Of a stretch of 61,680 nt of DNA, positions 34,109-44,209 are shown piece after piece; the stretch's first letter is position 1; each line of letters starts with the position of its first letter. The notes under the pieces were generated by a model. The model saw nothing but the letters and a program-made list of their open reading frames with translations. It was not told the origin of the DNA and did no database searches. The position numbers and the translations under genes are program-made. The stretch comes from an uncultured Burkholderiales bacterium (lineage in GTDB: Bacteria > Pseudomonadota > Gammaproteobacteria > Burkholderiales > Burkholderiaceae_C). The DNA is taken from contig CAISMH010000007.1 in the NCBI GenBank assembly GCA_903886485.1, positions 1-61,680 of the forward strand, read 5' to 3'.

Positions 34109-35518
34109 TTAATAATCGCCACTGTTGTACCCACTGGCCAAGCTTTCGAACTTGGTGAGTGGCTTCAAGAATGCGAGTTTGACGGTACCCGTTGGGCCGT
34201 TACGCTGCTTGCCAATGATGACCTCGGCCACACCTGGCTCTTTGGACTCTTTGTTGTAGTAGTCGTCGCGGTAAATGAACATGATCACGTCCGCGTCTTG
34301 CTCAATCGCCCCTGACTCTCGCAAGTCACTCATCATGGGGCGTTTATCTGTTCGCTGCTCCACACTTCGGTTGAGCTGCGACAAGGCAATCACGGGGCAC
34401 TGCAGTTCTTTGGCGAGCATCTTCAAGCCGCGAGAAATTTCACCAATCTCTGTGGCGCGGTTATCGCCTCCACTGCTGCTGGAGCCACTCATCAGCTGCA
34501 AATAGTCGACCACGATCAAGCCCAACTTGCCGCATTGTCGGGACAAGCGACGGGCGTTGGCGCGCAACTCGCTGGGTGTGAGGCCTGGCGTTTCATCAAT
34601 GTGCAACGACACATTGCGCAGCTTCTCAATCGCTTCCGTCAGGCGCGGCCACTCGTCATCCGTCAATTTACCAGTGCGTAAATGACCTTGGTCGACCCGT
34701 CCGATCGAACCCACAATACGAACGGCCAGCTGTGAGGCGCCCATCTCCATCGAGAACACGGCCACAGGCAAACCTTCATTCAAGGCAACATGTTCGGCAA
34801 TATTGATGGCCAGCGCCGTTTTACCCATCGAAGGACGTGCGGCCAACACAATCAGATCGCCGGGCTGCAAACCAGAAGTCATGCGATCAAAGTCCACGAA
34901 GCCTGTCGGCACACCCGTGATGTCATTTTGGTTGTCAGCCATCTCTTGCACACGGTCGAGCAGCTCCACCACCAACTGCGGCATGGCTTGAAAGCCCTGC
35001 TTCATGCGCGAGCCTTCTTCACCGATGTTGAAGATTTTTTGCTCGGCTTCATCCAAGATTTGCGCCACGGCCCTGCCCTGTGTGTTGAAGGCATTGGTGG
35101 CAATTTCATCACTGGCCGTCACCAGCTTGCGCAGAATCGCGCGCTCACGCACGATCTCGGCATAACGGCGAATGTTGCTAGCGCTCGGGACATATTGAGC
35201 CAAAGCGTTGAGGTAGCCCAAGCCGCCGATTTCTTCGGCCTTGCCGAGGGCCTGCAAGTGTTCGTATACCGTGATCACGTCAGCCGGACGGCTGGCATTG
35301 ACCAAGGCGCCAATAGCTGCGTAGACCTGCTTGTGTTCGTAGCGGTAGAAGTCCCCATCGACCAACAAATCACCGACACGATCCCAAGCCCCGTTATCCA
35401 ACAACAAACCGCCCAACACGCTGGACTCGGCCTCGATGGAGTGAGGTGGAATGCGCAGTTGTGCAATTTGCTGGTCGTGAGAAAAGCTTTCATCAAAGCT
35501 GGGCGATGCGGAAGACAT
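34109..35518 (-). CDS. dnaB: Replicative DNA helicase
   Basis: DnaB is the hexameric 5'-3' helicase of the replication fork. The 469-residue protein has the N-terminal DnaG-interacting domain (PPHSIEAESSVLGGLLLDN), a linker, and the RecA-like core with Walker A ARPSMGKTALAIN and the LSQLNRSVE and RESGAIEQDADVI motifs. The ATG at 35518 has AGGA upstream; the longer frame to 35557 is less likely. No intein is present. It follows the rpsF-priB-rpsR-rplI unit after a terminator. Confidence 0.97.
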   Translation of the reverse strand: MSSASPSFDESFSHDQQIAQLRIPPHSIEAESSVLGGLLLDNGAWDRVGDLLVDGDFYRYEHKQVYAAIGALVNASRPADVITVYEHLQALGKAEEIGGLGYLNALAQYVPSASNIRRYAEIVRERAILRKLVTASDEIATNAFNTQGRAVAQILDEAEQKIFNIGEEGSRMKQGFQAMPQLVVELLDRVQEMADNQNDITGVPTGFVDFDRMTSGLQPGDLIVLAARPSMGKTALAINIAEHVALNEGLPVAVFSMEMGASQLAVRIVGSIGRVDQGHLRTGKLTDDEWPRLTEAIEKLRNVSLHIDETPGLTPSELRANARRLSRQCGKLGLIVVDYLQLMSGSSSSGGDNRATEIGEISRGLKMLAKELQCPVIALSQLNRSVEQRTDKRPMMSDLRESGAIEQDADVIMFIYRDDYYNKESKEPGVAEVIIGKQRNGPTGTVKLAFLKPLTKFESLASGYNSGDY

Positions 35519-35622
35519 AGAGATCCTGTAAAACACACATCCTAAGCCCAGAGCCATCTAACACTCGGGATAACTCTGTGGATAAGGGGTGGGTTAGCTG
35601 GGGAAATGCAAAGGACAAATAA

Positions 35623-35647
35623 AAAAGCCGCCCCGAAGAGCGGCTTT
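35623..35647 (-). terminator. Terminator downstream of rplI
   Basis: AAAAGCCGC and GCGGCTTTT pair around an 8-nt loop, with T residues following on the minus strand. It lies 16 bp past the rplI stop and separates the ribosomal operon from dnaB. Confidence 0.8.
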
Positions 35648-35663
35648 TGTGAAGCGCAGAAAC

Positions 35664-36116
35664 TTAGGCAGTTTCGCCGTACACAGAAACGGTGATGTCA
35701 ACGATCACGTCGGTATGCAAAGCCACGCCAACGGTGGTGTCGCCCACCACTTTGATGGGGCCGTGAGGCATACGGATTTGTGCTTTGGCAACAGGGAAGC
35801 CTTCCTTCGTCAACGCTTCCGCGATGTCGTGGTTGGTCACAGAGCCGAACAAACGACCGTCCACACCCGATTTTTGGCTGATCTTGACAGCTTTACCTGT
35901 CAACTTCTCACCTTGAACTTGTGCTGCAGCCAGCTTTTCAGCCGCAGCTTTTTCGAGTTCAGCGCGGCGCACTTCGAATTCTTTGATCGCAGTTTCAGTG
36001 GCGCGACGTGCGCGACCTGAGGGGATCAAAAAGTTGCGGGCGTAACCATCTTTCACACGGACGATTTCGCCGAGGTTGCCGAGGTTCACGACCTTGTCGA
36101 GCAGAATAATTTGCAT
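35664..36116 (-). CDS. rplI: 50S ribosomal protein L9
   Basis: The 150-residue protein is L9: [32 protein letters not shown] at the start, a long charged connecting helix (about 41-75), and the C-terminal rRNA-binding domain. GGAGACC precedes the ATG. It is the last gene of rpsF-priB-rpsR-rplI. Confidence 0.98.
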   Translation of the reverse strand: MQIILLDKVVNLGNLGEIVRVKDGYARNFLIPSGRARRATETAIKEFEVRRAELEKAAAEKLAAAQVQGEKLTGKAVKISQKSGVDGRLFGSVTNHDIAEALTKEGFPVAKAQIRMPHGPIKVVGDTTVGVALHTDVIVDITVSVYGETA

Positions 36117-36127
36117 GGTCGGTCTCC

Positions 36128-36409
36128 TTAGATTTTGTGCTGGTCGCTGTAAGGCACCAAGGCCAAGAAGCGTGCGCGCTTGATGGCAGTGTTCAGCTGA
36201 CGTTGATAAATAGCGCGTGTGCCAGTCAGGCGTGCGGGAATGATCTTGCCGTTTTCGGCAATGAAGTCACGCAATGTGTCGACGTCTTTGTAGTCGATTT
36301 CTTCAACGCCAGTGACGGTGAAGCGGCAGAAGCGCTTGCGCTTGAAAAGCAATGATTGCGTGTTGCGCTTTGGGCGCTTGTCTTTGTTGAATTTCTTGAA
36401 CGTGGCCAT
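36128..36409 (-). CDS. rpsR: 30S ribosomal protein S18
   Basis: The 93-residue protein has the S18 core [26 protein letters not shown] and [28 protein letters not shown]. It forms a pair with S6, encoded upstream. AGGAGG lies 8 nt before the ATG. Confidence 0.98.
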   Translation of the reverse strand: MATFKKFNKDKRPKRNTQSLLFKRKRFCRFTVTGVEEIDYKDVDTLRDFIAENGKIIPARLTGTRAIYQRQLNTAIKRARFLALVPYSDQHKI

Positions 36410-36421
36410 GATCTGGGCCTC

Positions 36422-36712
36422 CTATGAAATTTGCTGAAAATCTTGAATATGGAAAACGACGTTTTTGCTGTGACGAGGTGAGGCTAAAAAACCGCTGAAT
36501 TGCCAAAGGCTACCGAGGGGAAGCTGAGCCAAACGCTCTGCCATGGTTCCCAAGGCGACTGTTTTGACGGTTGCTTTGACTTGTCGCTTTTGCCCTGCTT
36601 CTTGAATTTCAGACTCGTGTTCGAGACTCAAATCAATGGCGGGTAACCCGGCTGGGGTGTATCGCAGGGCCGAGGCCTCTACAACACAAGCATTCAAAAC
36701 AACGTGATTCAA
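36422..36712 (-). CDS. priB: Primosomal replication protein N
   Basis: PriB is a single-stranded-DNA-binding OB-fold protein of the replication restart primosome. The 96 residues match: VVLNACVVEASALRYTPAGLPAIDLSLEHES, and LWQFSGFLASPRHSKNVVFHIQDFQ. It lies between rpsF and rpsR, its standard place in beta- and gammaproteobacteria. No ATG start is available. The frame opens with a TTG at 36710-36712, where AAGG is only one or two bases away, or a second TTG five codons later. The true start is uncertain. Confidence 0.93.
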   Translation of the reverse strand: MNHVVLNACVVEASALRYTPAGLPAIDLSLEHESEIQEAGQKRQVKATVKTVALGTMAERLAQLPLGSLWQFSGFLASPRHSKNVVFHIQDFQQIS

Positions 36713-36732
36713 ACCTTGTCAAAAATCAGCAA

Positions 36733-37098
36733 TTAGCCCGCGAACTCAGCTTGCTGGTTCTTGCGAGCCTCTTCGCGCTCGACGGTCTTCATCATGATGG
36801 AAGGCGCAGTGTCGGCCTTCTTACGCAAGACCGTCATGTGGCGCAACACAGCATCGTTGAACTTGAACGCGTGTTCGAGTTCAGACATCACGGCTTGGCT
36901 AGCTTCGATGTTCAAGCAAATGTAGTGAGCTTTGGCAAGCTTGTTGATCATGTAGGCCAACTGGCGGCGACCCCAGTCTTCCGTACGATGAATGGCACCA
37001 CCACCGGCGGTGATCATGCCTTTGTAACGCTCCAGCATGGCTGGAACTTGTTCGCTTTGATCCGGGTGGATCAACAAAATGATTTCGTAATGACGCAT
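36733..37098 (-). CDS. rpsF: 30S ribosomal protein S6
   Basis: The 121-residue protein has the S6 sequence [50 protein letters not shown] and a terminal charged tail. GGAG lies 5 nt before the ATG at 37098, better than the GTG at 37104. It heads rpsF-priB-rpsR-rplI. A hairpin typical of the S6:S18 autoregulatory leader lies 22 bp upstream. Confidence 0.97.
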   Translation of the reverse strand: MRHYEIILLIHPDQSEQVPAMLERYKGMITAGGGAIHRTEDWGRRQLAYMINKLAKAHYICLNIEASQAVMSELEHAFKFNDAVLRHMTVLRKKADTAPSIMMKTVEREEARKNQQAEFAG

Positions 37099-37120
37099 GG
37101 ACACTCCTTGTGGATATGAA

Positions 37121-37148
37121 GCTGCCTGCGGCGTCTGACGCTGGCAGC
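37121..37148 (-). promoter_or_regulatory. S6:S18-binding leader hairpin upstream of rpsF
   Basis: On the minus strand GCTGCC pairs with GGCAGC, enclosing a 4-bp stem GCGT/ACGC with a CAG loop. The 3' side of the internal loop contains the unpaired CCG that is the hallmark of the known S6:S18 mRNA motif, through which the S6-S18 pair represses its own operon. A TATAAT box (37165-37170) just upstream fits the operon promoter. Its position directly before rpsF supports the call. Confidence 0.65.
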
Positions 37149-37171
37149 AAGGGAAAAGCCCACGATTATAG

Positions 37172-39166
37172 TCAATTTTTAACGCGATAAAGCCTACTCA
37201 CCCCAACACCCACGCACAAACCCACCGGAACGCCAAAAACACCCGAGCAAACGGGGTCCAAGCCCCACCACAAGGTTTGCGCCGCTTGGAGGTGAAAGTG
37301 CATCTGAACCCAAGCGTGGTTGGAAGCGATGTAGTACAAGCTCACGGCCAAGCCTGACACCATGGCCGCAATAGCGCCGATGCGCGTCATGCCCCGCCAA
37401 TAAATGCCCAGCAACATCACGGGGAAGAAGGTTGACGCGGCCAAAGAAAAAGCACAGGTGACCCAAAACAAAATACTGACTGGGCGGTTGGTGGCAAACC
37501 ATGCAGCCAGCAAGGCCACCACCATCAACAAAATTTTGGACAACATGACGCGCCGCAACGGCGACGCATTCGGGTCCGCTGTCTGAAAATACAAATCCTG
37601 CGCCAAGGCGCTAGAGATGGTGAGCAACAGGCTGTCAGCCGTCGAAAGCGCCGCAGCCAGAGCCCCCGCAGCCAACAAGCCTGTGAACACAGGTGAAATG
37701 TGCGTGATCTCCGGCACACCCAACACAAGGTAGTCATTGAACAAACGAATGTCTGCAAATTGAACAATGCCATCTAGGTTGTGATCTTGAATGCTCAACA
37801 GGGCCAGCTTGCGCAATTTCAAACGATCGGCCCAGTCGGGGAGCTGGTCTAAATGTGCACCGACCAACTCGGTCAACACAAATGACTTGAGCAACACCGC
37901 CAACGACGATGCGCACAGATACACAAGCACAATGATAAAAAGCGCCCACACGATCGAGCGCTGCGCATCCGCTGGCGTTGTTGTCGTGTAAGAGCGCACC
38001 AGCACATGCGGCAATGCAGCGGTGCCGAGCATCAAACAAAAGACCAGGGCCAGGCTGTTGAACCAACCCTGATTCCACCCCTCTAAGTTAGGCGCTTGAA
38101 ACCCCACAGGTCGGCTGATCGCTTGCGCCAACACCTCGCGCTCTGACTGCCAAGCACCGACCAAACGATCCAGCGAGGACTCGCGCCATGCAGGGTTCGC
38201 TTCTAAATGCTGAATTTCACGCAGCGGCGCATTCTCGGCTTTGGCCTTCGCCACTTGACGCATCACCATTTGGCGTTCGACTTCACGCGCATACACAGGG
38301 TCAGCAATCTTTGCGTCTAATTGACTCATACGCAAACGGATGACTTCGCGCGTTGATTGCTCGGCGGGATCGGCTTCAATTTGTTTGGCGCGCGCTTCAA
38401 TCTGTGGCAAGGACTGCGCGGCCGCCAAAGAAACAAAAGGATGGCCTTGTGTTTTGAATGAGACTGCCATGCTCAACACCACCATGGAGACCACGATCAC
38501 CACACACTGCACGCCTTGAGTCCACGTCACGGCACGCATGCCCCCTAAGAACGAGCACAACAGCACGCCACCCAAGGCCAAGAAAACGCCCAACTCGAAC
38601 GTGAGCCCCGACAGCATGGAAGCCACCAAGCCGATGCCATAAATTTGCGCCACCAAATAAATGCTGGAGCACAAAATAGCACCCCATGCGGCCAACCAAC
38701 GCACCGCAACGCTGTTGAAGCGACGCCCCAAAAACTCCGGGATGGTGAGGGCTTGCGACACATTCAGTTTGGCCGCGAATAAAAATCCTAAAAGGCAAAA
38801 ACCACCGGTCCATCCCAGAAGATAGGCCAAGCCCCCCGGATGATGGCCATCGCCTACCAAGCCATCGGACAGCAGCAACCCCGTCAAACCAAGAAAAGAA
38901 GCCGCAGAAATCCAATCAGCGGCGGTGGCCATGCCATTCAAAGGCGCACTGATACGCCGTCCAGCCACAAAATATTCTTCAGGAATCGTGGTCCGACAAA
39001 ACATGCCGATCACGGCATACCCGATGATCGACAGCACTAAGAAAAAGCCGTTGACCAACGCACGAGGAACGCCCGCTAAGTCAGCCAACAGCAAAAGCAG
39101 CGTGAGCAGGACCAAGCCTGCAAAGCCACCCAGCAATAAACGCCACGGCCAAGACTTAAGACGCAT
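37172..39166 (-). CDS. Sodium:solute symporter, large subunit (VC2705/ActP-like)
   Basis: The 664-residue protein is an SSS-family symporter: [50 protein letters not shown], and [20 protein letters not shown] are family signatures. It has about 13-14 hydrophobic segments. A charged, helical stretch of about 110 residues (roughly 240-350, rich in Arg, Glu and Ala) interrupts the membrane domain, making it longer than E. coli ActP. The gene overlaps the DUF4212 gene by 11-17 bp depending on the start. Likely substrates are acetate or other short carboxylates, by family only. Confidence 0.85.
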   Translation of the reverse strand: MRLKSWPWRLLLGGFAGLVLLTLLLLLADLAGVPRALVNGFFLVLSIIGYAVIGMFCRTTIPEEYFVAGRRISAPLNGMATAADWISAASFLGLTGLLLSDGLVGDGHHPGGLAYLLGWTGGFCLLGFLFAAKLNVSQALTIPEFLGRRFNSVAVRWLAAWGAILCSSIYLVAQIYGIGLVASMLSGLTFELGVFLALGGVLLCSFLGGMRAVTWTQGVQCVVIVVSMVVLSMAVSFKTQGHPFVSLAAAQSLPQIEARAKQIEADPAEQSTREVIRLRMSQLDAKIADPVYAREVERQMVMRQVAKAKAENAPLREIQHLEANPAWRESSLDRLVGAWQSEREVLAQAISRPVGFQAPNLEGWNQGWFNSLALVFCLMLGTAALPHVLVRSYTTTTPADAQRSIVWALFIIVLVYLCASSLAVLLKSFVLTELVGAHLDQLPDWADRLKLRKLALLSIQDHNLDGIVQFADIRLFNDYLVLGVPEITHISPVFTGLLAAGALAAALSTADSLLLTISSALAQDLYFQTADPNASPLRRVMLSKILLMVVALLAAWFATNRPVSILFWVTCAFSLAASTFFPVMLLGIYWRGMTRIGAIAAMVSGLAVSLYYIASNHAWVQMHFHLQAAQTLWWGLDPVCSGVFGVPVGLCVGVGVSRLYRVKN

Positions 39167-39416
39167 GGTCATTTGAAGCAGGCACTTGCGTGCCCCACCA
39201 CGCCAAAAGAAAGTAAAGGATCGGCACGGCTTGCGCGACCCACAAAAAATGCAGCATCGTCAGGTTGGGCCACACCCAAGCCAGCGCCAAAGAACCCACC
39301 GTCAAGACCACCAATCCCAGCAAACCCCACCATCCACGAACAGGCAAATCTGCTGAACTTGCACGTTCTTGAGATGGAGAAACCTCTGCGTCAGAGGCTG
39401 CTGGTGACTGCTGCAT
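39156..39416 (-). CDS. DUF4212-type small subunit of a sodium:solute symporter
   Basis: The 86-residue protein has two transmembrane segments (about 29-50 and 55-74, GWWGLLGLVVLTVGSLALAW and LHFLWVAQAVPILYFLLAWW). Small proteins of this type are encoded directly upstream of SSS transporters and are thought to form part of them. It lies 10 bp downstream of ppsA and overlaps the large-subunit gene. The ATG at 39416 is chosen; a longer frame reaches into ppsA. Confidence 0.8.
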   Translation of the reverse strand: MQQSPAASDAEVSPSQERASSADLPVRGWWGLLGLVVLTVGSLALAWVWPNLTMLHFLWVAQAVPILYFLLAWWGTQVPASNDHAS

Positions 39417-39426
39417 CCGGGCTTTG

Positions 39427-41817
39427 TTACTTGGCCAAAGACTTCCACGTGTCAATCACGCTGTCTGGGTTGAGCGAGATCGAGCTGATGCCCTCGTCGG
39501 CCAACCAATGCGCAAAGTCGGGGTGGTCGCTAGGGCCTTGGCCACAGATACCCACGTACTTGCCTTGCGCCAAACATGCGGCAATCGCTTTGCTGAGCAA
39601 GGCTTTCACTGCAGGGTCACGCTCGTCAAAGTCGGCCGCCAACAACTCCAAGCCAGAGTCACGGTCAAGACCCAAGGTGAGCTGGGTCAAGTCGTTCGAT
39701 CCGATCGAGAAACCGTCGAAGAACTTCAAGAAGTCATCGGCGAGGATGGCGTTGCTGGGCACTTCGCACATCATGATGACCTTGAGGTCGTTTTCACCGC
39801 GCTTCAAACCATGCTCGGCCAACAAGTTGGTCACACGTTCGGCTTGGCCCAAGGTACGGACAAAGGGCACCATGACTTGCACGTTGGTCAGGCCCATGTC
39901 CTCGCGCACACGGCGCATGGCTTCGCACTCCATGGCAAAGGCTTCGCCGAAGTCTTCGCTGATGTAACGCGCTGCACCACGGAAGCCCAGCATGGGGTTC
40001 TCTTCCTCCGGCTCGTAGCGGCTGCCGCCAATGAGTTTGCGGTATTCGTTGGACTTGAAGTCCGACATGCGCACGATGACGGGCTTGGGATAGAACGCCG
40101 CAGCAATGGTCGCAATGCCTTCGGCCACTTTGTCCACATAGAAAGCGCGGGGTGACGCATGACCACGGGCCACGGACTCCACCGCTTTCTTCAAATCGGC
40201 ATCCACATTGGGATAGTCAAGAATCGCTTTGGGGTGCACGCCAATGTTGTTGTTGATGATGAATTCCAAGCGGGCCAAGCCCACACCGTCGTTGGGCAAC
40301 TGGCAGAAGTCAAAGGCCAACTGGGGGTTACCCACGTTCATCATGATCTTGGTTTTGATTGGGGGCATTTCACCGCGTTGCACTTCGGTCACTTCGGTCT
40401 CTAACAAACCGTCGTAAATCATGCCGGTATCGCCTTCAGAGCAACTCACGGTCACCAAGGTGCCGTCTTTGAGGCGCTCGGTGGCGTCCCCGCAGCCCAC
40501 CACCGCAGGGATGCCCAATTCACGCGCAATGATGGCGGCGTGGCAGGTGCGGCCACCACGGTTGGTCACGATGGCGCTGGCGCGCTTCATCACGGGTTCC
40601 CAGTTGGGGTCGGTCATGTCGGTCACCAACACATCACCAGGCTGAACCTTGTCCATCTCGCTGATGTTGTGCACCAAGCGCACAGGACCGGTACCAATCT
40701 TTTGTCCAATCGCGCGGCCTTCGGCCAACACGGTGCTGTGGCCTTTGAGCTTGTAGCGCAACTCGGCTTGGCCTTTGGCTTGGCTCTTCACAGTCTCTGG
40801 ACGGGCTTGCAAGATGTAGAGCTGGCCGTCTGTGCCGTCTTTGCCCCACTCAATGTCCATCGGACGGCCGTAATGGGCCTCGATCACCATGGCGTAGTGC
40901 GCCAATTGCTCCACATCGGCGTCGGTCAATGAGTAGCGGTTGCGCAGCTCAGTGGGCACATCCACGGTCTTAACCAATTTGCCTGTGGCTTTTTTCTCTT
41001 CGGCGGTGGAGAACACCATTTCAATCAGTTTAGAGCCCAAGTTGCGGCGAATCACAGCACGCTTGCCCGCTTTCAGCGTTGGCTTGTGCACATAGAACTC
41101 GTCGGGGTTCACCGCGCCTTGCACCACGGTTTCACCGAGACCATAGCTCGAGGTGATGAACACCACATCTTCAAAACCAGATTCAGTGTCGATGGTGAAC
41201 ATCACGCCTGCTGCGCCCGTGTCGGAGCGCACCATGCGTTGCACGCCCGCAGACAAGGCCACATCGGCGTGGGCAAAGCCTTTGTGGACGCGGTAGCTGA
41301 TGGCGCGGTCGTTGTACAAGGAGGCAAACACCTCCTTCATCTTGTGCAGCACTTCGTCGATGCCGTGCACGTTCAAGAAGGTTTCTTGTTGGCCTGCGAA
41401 CGACGCGTCGGGCAGGTCTTCAGCCGTTGCGGAGGAACGCACCGCGAATGTGGCAGCGGCATTGCCTTCAGACAAGGTCGCAAACGCTTCTGTGATGGCT
41501 TTTTGCAAATCCGCAGGGAAAGGCTGGGCCTCGACCATCGAGCGAATTTCGGCGCCAGCTTCGGCCAAGGCACGCACGTCTTCGGTGTCGAGTTTGTCCA
41601 AACGGGCGTTGATTTTGTCGGCCAAACCGTCATAAGCCAAGAACTCGCGAAAGGCGTGGGCCGTGGTGGCAAAGCCCGTGGGGACGCGAACTCCTGTGGG
41701 CAATTGCGAAATCATTTCGCCGAGGCTGGCGTTTTTACCGCCCACCGACTCGACGTCTGTCATTCGAAGTTTTTCAAAAGGAACCACCAAGGCGGTTGGG
41801 CTGAACAGTGCAGTCAT
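39427..41817 (-). CDS. ppsA: Phosphoenolpyruvate synthase
   Basis: PpsA makes PEP from pyruvate and ATP for gluconeogenesis. The 796-residue protein has the N-terminal ATP-grasp domain ([31 protein letters not shown]), the swivelling phosphohistidine domain with [18 protein letters not shown], and the C-terminal PEP/pyruvate barrel ending with [14 protein letters not shown]. It is divergent from ppsR, whose product switches it on and off. It shares a likely transcript with the symporter genes downstream. Confidence 0.97.
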   Translation of the reverse strand: MTALFSPTALVVPFEKLRMTDVESVGGKNASLGEMISQLPTGVRVPTGFATTAHAFREFLAYDGLADKINARLDKLDTEDVRALAEAGAEIRSMVEAQPFPADLQKAITEAFATLSEGNAAATFAVRSSATAEDLPDASFAGQQETFLNVHGIDEVLHKMKEVFASLYNDRAISYRVHKGFAHADVALSAGVQRMVRSDTGAAGVMFTIDTESGFEDVVFITSSYGLGETVVQGAVNPDEFYVHKPTLKAGKRAVIRRNLGSKLIEMVFSTAEEKKATGKLVKTVDVPTELRNRYSLTDADVEQLAHYAMVIEAHYGRPMDIEWGKDGTDGQLYILQARPETVKSQAKGQAELRYKLKGHSTVLAEGRAIGQKIGTGPVRLVHNISEMDKVQPGDVLVTDMTDPNWEPVMKRASAIVTNRGGRTCHAAIIARELGIPAVVGCGDATERLKDGTLVTVSCSEGDTGMIYDGLLETEVTEVQRGEMPPIKTKIMMNVGNPQLAFDFCQLPNDGVGLARLEFIINNNIGVHPKAILDYPNVDADLKKAVESVARGHASPRAFYVDKVAEGIATIAAAFYPKPVIVRMSDFKSNEYRKLIGGSRYEPEEENPMLGFRGAARYISEDFGEAFAMECEAMRRVREDMGLTNVQVMVPFVRTLGQAERVTNLLAEHGLKRGENDLKVIMMCEVPSNAILADDFLKFFDGFSIGSNDLTQLTLGLDRDSGLELLAADFDERDPAVKALLSKAIAACLAQGKYVGICGQGPSDHPDFAHWLADEGISSISLNPDSVIDTWKSLAK

Positions 41818-41984
41818 AGACAAGCTCCAAAAGTTAAAACGGGGACGGTCATGCAGCGCGGCGACTTAGGTGTTGTTTGAATGGGTCGAACAGTCTGCGT
41901 GGCGAAATTCGGATAATGGGGCATTGTAGGTGGCCGACCACACGGCACTCCACCCCGTCTCGTGATTCCTTTTGAAAGTTTTTC

Positions 41985-42812
41985 ATGCCCCACCCCACCG
42001 TTTTCTTTGTGTCTGACGGCACTGGCATCACCGCTGAAACCTTTGGTAACGCCATCTTGGCGCAGTTCGAAGTCAAATTCCGCCACATCCGGATTCCATT
42101 TGTCGATTCGGTCGACAAAGCACATCAAGCCGTGCGTCAAATCATCCATACAGGAGAGGTTGAGAACCGCAAGCCCATTGTCTTTACCACCTTGGTCAAC
42201 ATGGAAGTACTCGGCGTGATTCAAGACGGCTGCCAAGGCAAAAGCATGTTGATGGACATGTTCGGCACCTTTGTGAATCCACTGGAGCAAGAGCTGGGTA
42301 TCAAATCCAACCACCGCGTGGGACGTTTCTCAGACCCGAGCAAAAGCAAGGAATACCACGACCGCATTGAAGCCATCAACTTCAGCCTCGCCCATGACGA
42401 CGGGCAACTCAACCGCGACTTGGAGTCGTCTGACGTGATCTTGGTCGGTGTGAGCCGCAGCGGCAAAACACCAACCAGTCTTTATTTGGCCATGCAGCAC
42501 GGCCTGAAAGCCTCGAACTACCCGCTCATCCCCGAGGACTTCGAACGCCGCCAGCTCCCTCCGGCCTTGATGCCTCATAAAAAGAAGATTTTTGGTTTAA
42601 CCATCCAACCCGAGCGATTGAGTGAGATTCGCAACGAGCGCCGACCCAACTCCAAGTACGCCAGCTTGCAAAACTGCCGTCATGAAGTCGCCGAGGCCGA
42701 GGCCATGATGCGCCGCGCAGACATCCGTTGGTTGTCCACCACCAACAAGAGCATTGAAGAAATTGCCACCACCATCTTGCAAGAAATCAACCCCGAACGT
42801 TTGATTTACTGA
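41985..42812 (+). CDS. ppsR: PEP synthase kinase/phosphorylase regulatory protein
   Basis: PpsR (DUF299) phosphorylates PpsA on a threonine with ADP to inactivate it and removes the phosphate with Pi to reactivate it. The 275-residue protein has [19 protein letters not shown] at the start and the P-loop [15 protein letters not shown] (about 148-162). Divergent from ppsA across a 167-bp gap with a GATAAT box near 41912. Followed by a strong terminator. Confidence 0.96.
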   Translation: MPHPTVFFVSDGTGITAETFGNAILAQFEVKFRHIRIPFVDSVDKAHQAVRQIIHTGEVENRKPIVFTTLVNMEVLGVIQDGCQGKSMLMDMFGTFVNPLEQELGIKSNHRVGRFSDPSKSKEYHDRIEAINFSLAHDDGQLNRDLESSDVILVGVSRSGKTPTSLYLAMQHGLKASNYPLIPEDFERRQLPPALMPHKKKIFGLTIQPERLSEIRNERRPNSKYASLQNCRHEVAEAEAMMRRADIRWLSTTNKSIEEIATTILQEINPERLIY

Positions 42813-42828
42813 TTGCAAGCGCGCACAA

Positions 42829-42864
42829 AAAATCCCCGCAACGCCAAAACGCTGCGGGGATTTG
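42829..42864 (+). terminator. Terminator between ppsR and the GlcG/HbpS-family gene
   Basis: AAATCCCCGCA and TGCGGGGATTT form an 11-bp perfect stem with a 12-nt loop, flanked by A on one side and T on the other, so it can act for both convergent genes. Confidence 0.85.
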
Positions 42865-42883
42865 TGTTTCAAGCCGCGATGAC

Positions 42884-43291
42884 TTACAGACCGATAGCGG
42901 CAATGCCCGCCTTGGCAATTTGCGCATCTTCGTTGGACTTCACGCCACTCACGCCCACCGCACCGATGCATTGGCCATCTTTCATGATGGGCACGCCACC
43001 TTCGAGCATGCCCTTCACCTCAGGGACGCTCAAGAAAGAAGTGCGGCCACCGTTGATGACGTCTTCATAAATCTTGCTTTCGCGACGACCCAACGCAGCC
43101 GTGTGGGCTTTGGCTGGTGCGATGTGTGAGGAAATCGGTGCTGCACCGTCCATGCGCTGCAGGGATAGCAACTGGCCGCCGTCATCCACGATGGCAATCG
43201 TCACTGGCCAATTGTTTTTCAAAGCCTCTGCTTCAGCGGCTGCGGCAATAGCTTTGACGTCTGCGGATTCGAGAAAGTGTTTGGTTTTCAT
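42884..43291 (-). CDS. GlcG/HbpS family (DUF336) protein
   Basis: The 135-residue protein matches the GlcG/HbpS family: ALKNNWPVTIAIVDDGGQLLSLQRMDGA, KAHTAALGRRES, and GGVPIMKDGQCIGAVGVSG near the end. Members bind haem or act in corrinoid or glycolate contexts, but the general function is not settled. The ATG at 43291 begins the conserved region; upstream codons look non-coding. No signal peptide is seen, so it should be cytosolic. Confidence 0.85.
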   Translation of the reverse strand: MKTKHFLESADVKAIAAAAEAEALKNNWPVTIAIVDDGGQLLSLQRMDGAAPISSHIAPAKAHTAALGRRESKIYEDVINGGRTSFLSVPEVKGMLEGGVPIMKDGQCIGAVGVSGVKSNEDAQIAKAGIAAIGL

Positions 43292-43462
43292 AAGTAACAA
43301 GTTGGAAGAGTCATAAAACCCCAAGCATACCGACTCTGCAAGTCCCACTACCCTCGCCCAACACAAAAGAAACCTCAAAAAAAGTAAGCGATAGCCCTTG
43401 CGCACTTGAAACCTTTAGAATGCGCCTCATCTGAATCATCAGGTTTTACTGGAGAGCTAAAC

Positions 43463-44149
43463 ATGAATGAACACATCCAAGACATCAACTACTACGTCTT
43501 GCCCACAGAAGCACGCAATCGCGTGGTGCGCAACACTTATTGGTTACTCGCACTGAGCATGCTGCCCACCGTCTTAGGGGCATGGGTTGGCGTCGCCACG
43601 GGCATCAGCTACGCCATCTCTGGCGTGATGGGCATGGTGTTGATGATGGTTGGTGCTTTTGGCTTCATTTACGCCATTGAGCGCACCAAAGAAAGCGCCA
43701 CCGGCGTCTACGTGCTCTTGGGCTTCACCTTTTTCATGGGCCTGATGCTCTCGCGCATGATTGCCATGGTGCTGGGCTTCAAAAATGGAGCGGAACTGGT
43801 CATGACGGCGTTCGCAGGCACGGCGGGCGTGTTTTTTGTCATGGCGAGCTTGGCCACCGTCATCAAACGCGACCTATCTGGCCTGGGAAAATGGCTCATG
43901 GTTGGCGTGGTGGTGTTGATGATCGGCAGCATCATCAACATGTTTGTGGGCTCCTCTGCGGGCATGATGGTGATTTCCATGCTGTCCATGGCCATCTTCA
44001 GCGCCTTCATGTTGTATGACCTCAAACAAGTCATGGACGGCGGCGAAACCAACTACATCAGCGCCACATTGACCTTGTACTTGGATGTCATCAACGTGTT
44101 CCAAAGCCTGTTGGCCTTGTTGGGCATCTTTGGTGGCGAGCGCGAATAA
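43463..44149 (+). CDS. Bax inhibitor-1/YccA family membrane protein
   Basis: The 228-residue protein has seven hydrophobic segments, typical of the BI-1 (TMBIM) family, and the family's C-terminal region MLYDLKQVMDGGETNYISATLTLYLDVINVFQSLLALLG. E. coli YccA modulates FtsH protease; related YbhL/YetJ proteins leak calcium. GGAG lies 8 nt before the ATG at 43463. A terminator follows. Confidence 0.92.
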   Translation: MNEHIQDINYYVLPTEARNRVVRNTYWLLALSMLPTVLGAWVGVATGISYAISGVMGMVLMMVGAFGFIYAIERTKESATGVYVLLGFTFFMGLMLSRMIAMVLGFKNGAELVMTAFAGTAGVFFVMASLATVIKRDLSGLGKWLMVGVVVLMIGSIINMFVGSSAGMMVISMLSMAIFSAFMLYDLKQVMDGGETNYISATLTLYLDVINVFQSLLALLGIFGGERE

Positions 44150-44169
44150 ACGCTTTGAGAAAGACATGA

Positions 44170-44198
44170 AAAAGGGACCGCGAGGTCCCTTTTTTTTC
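44170..44198 (+). terminator. Terminator between the YccA-type gene and rlmD
   Basis: AAAGGGACC and GGTCCCTTT pair around a 4-nt loop, followed by a run of T. It is symmetric enough to serve the convergent rlmD gene too. The sequence is almost the same as the hairpin at 20647-20672. Confidence 0.88.
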
Positions 44199-44209
44199 GT
44201 CCCTGCTTG

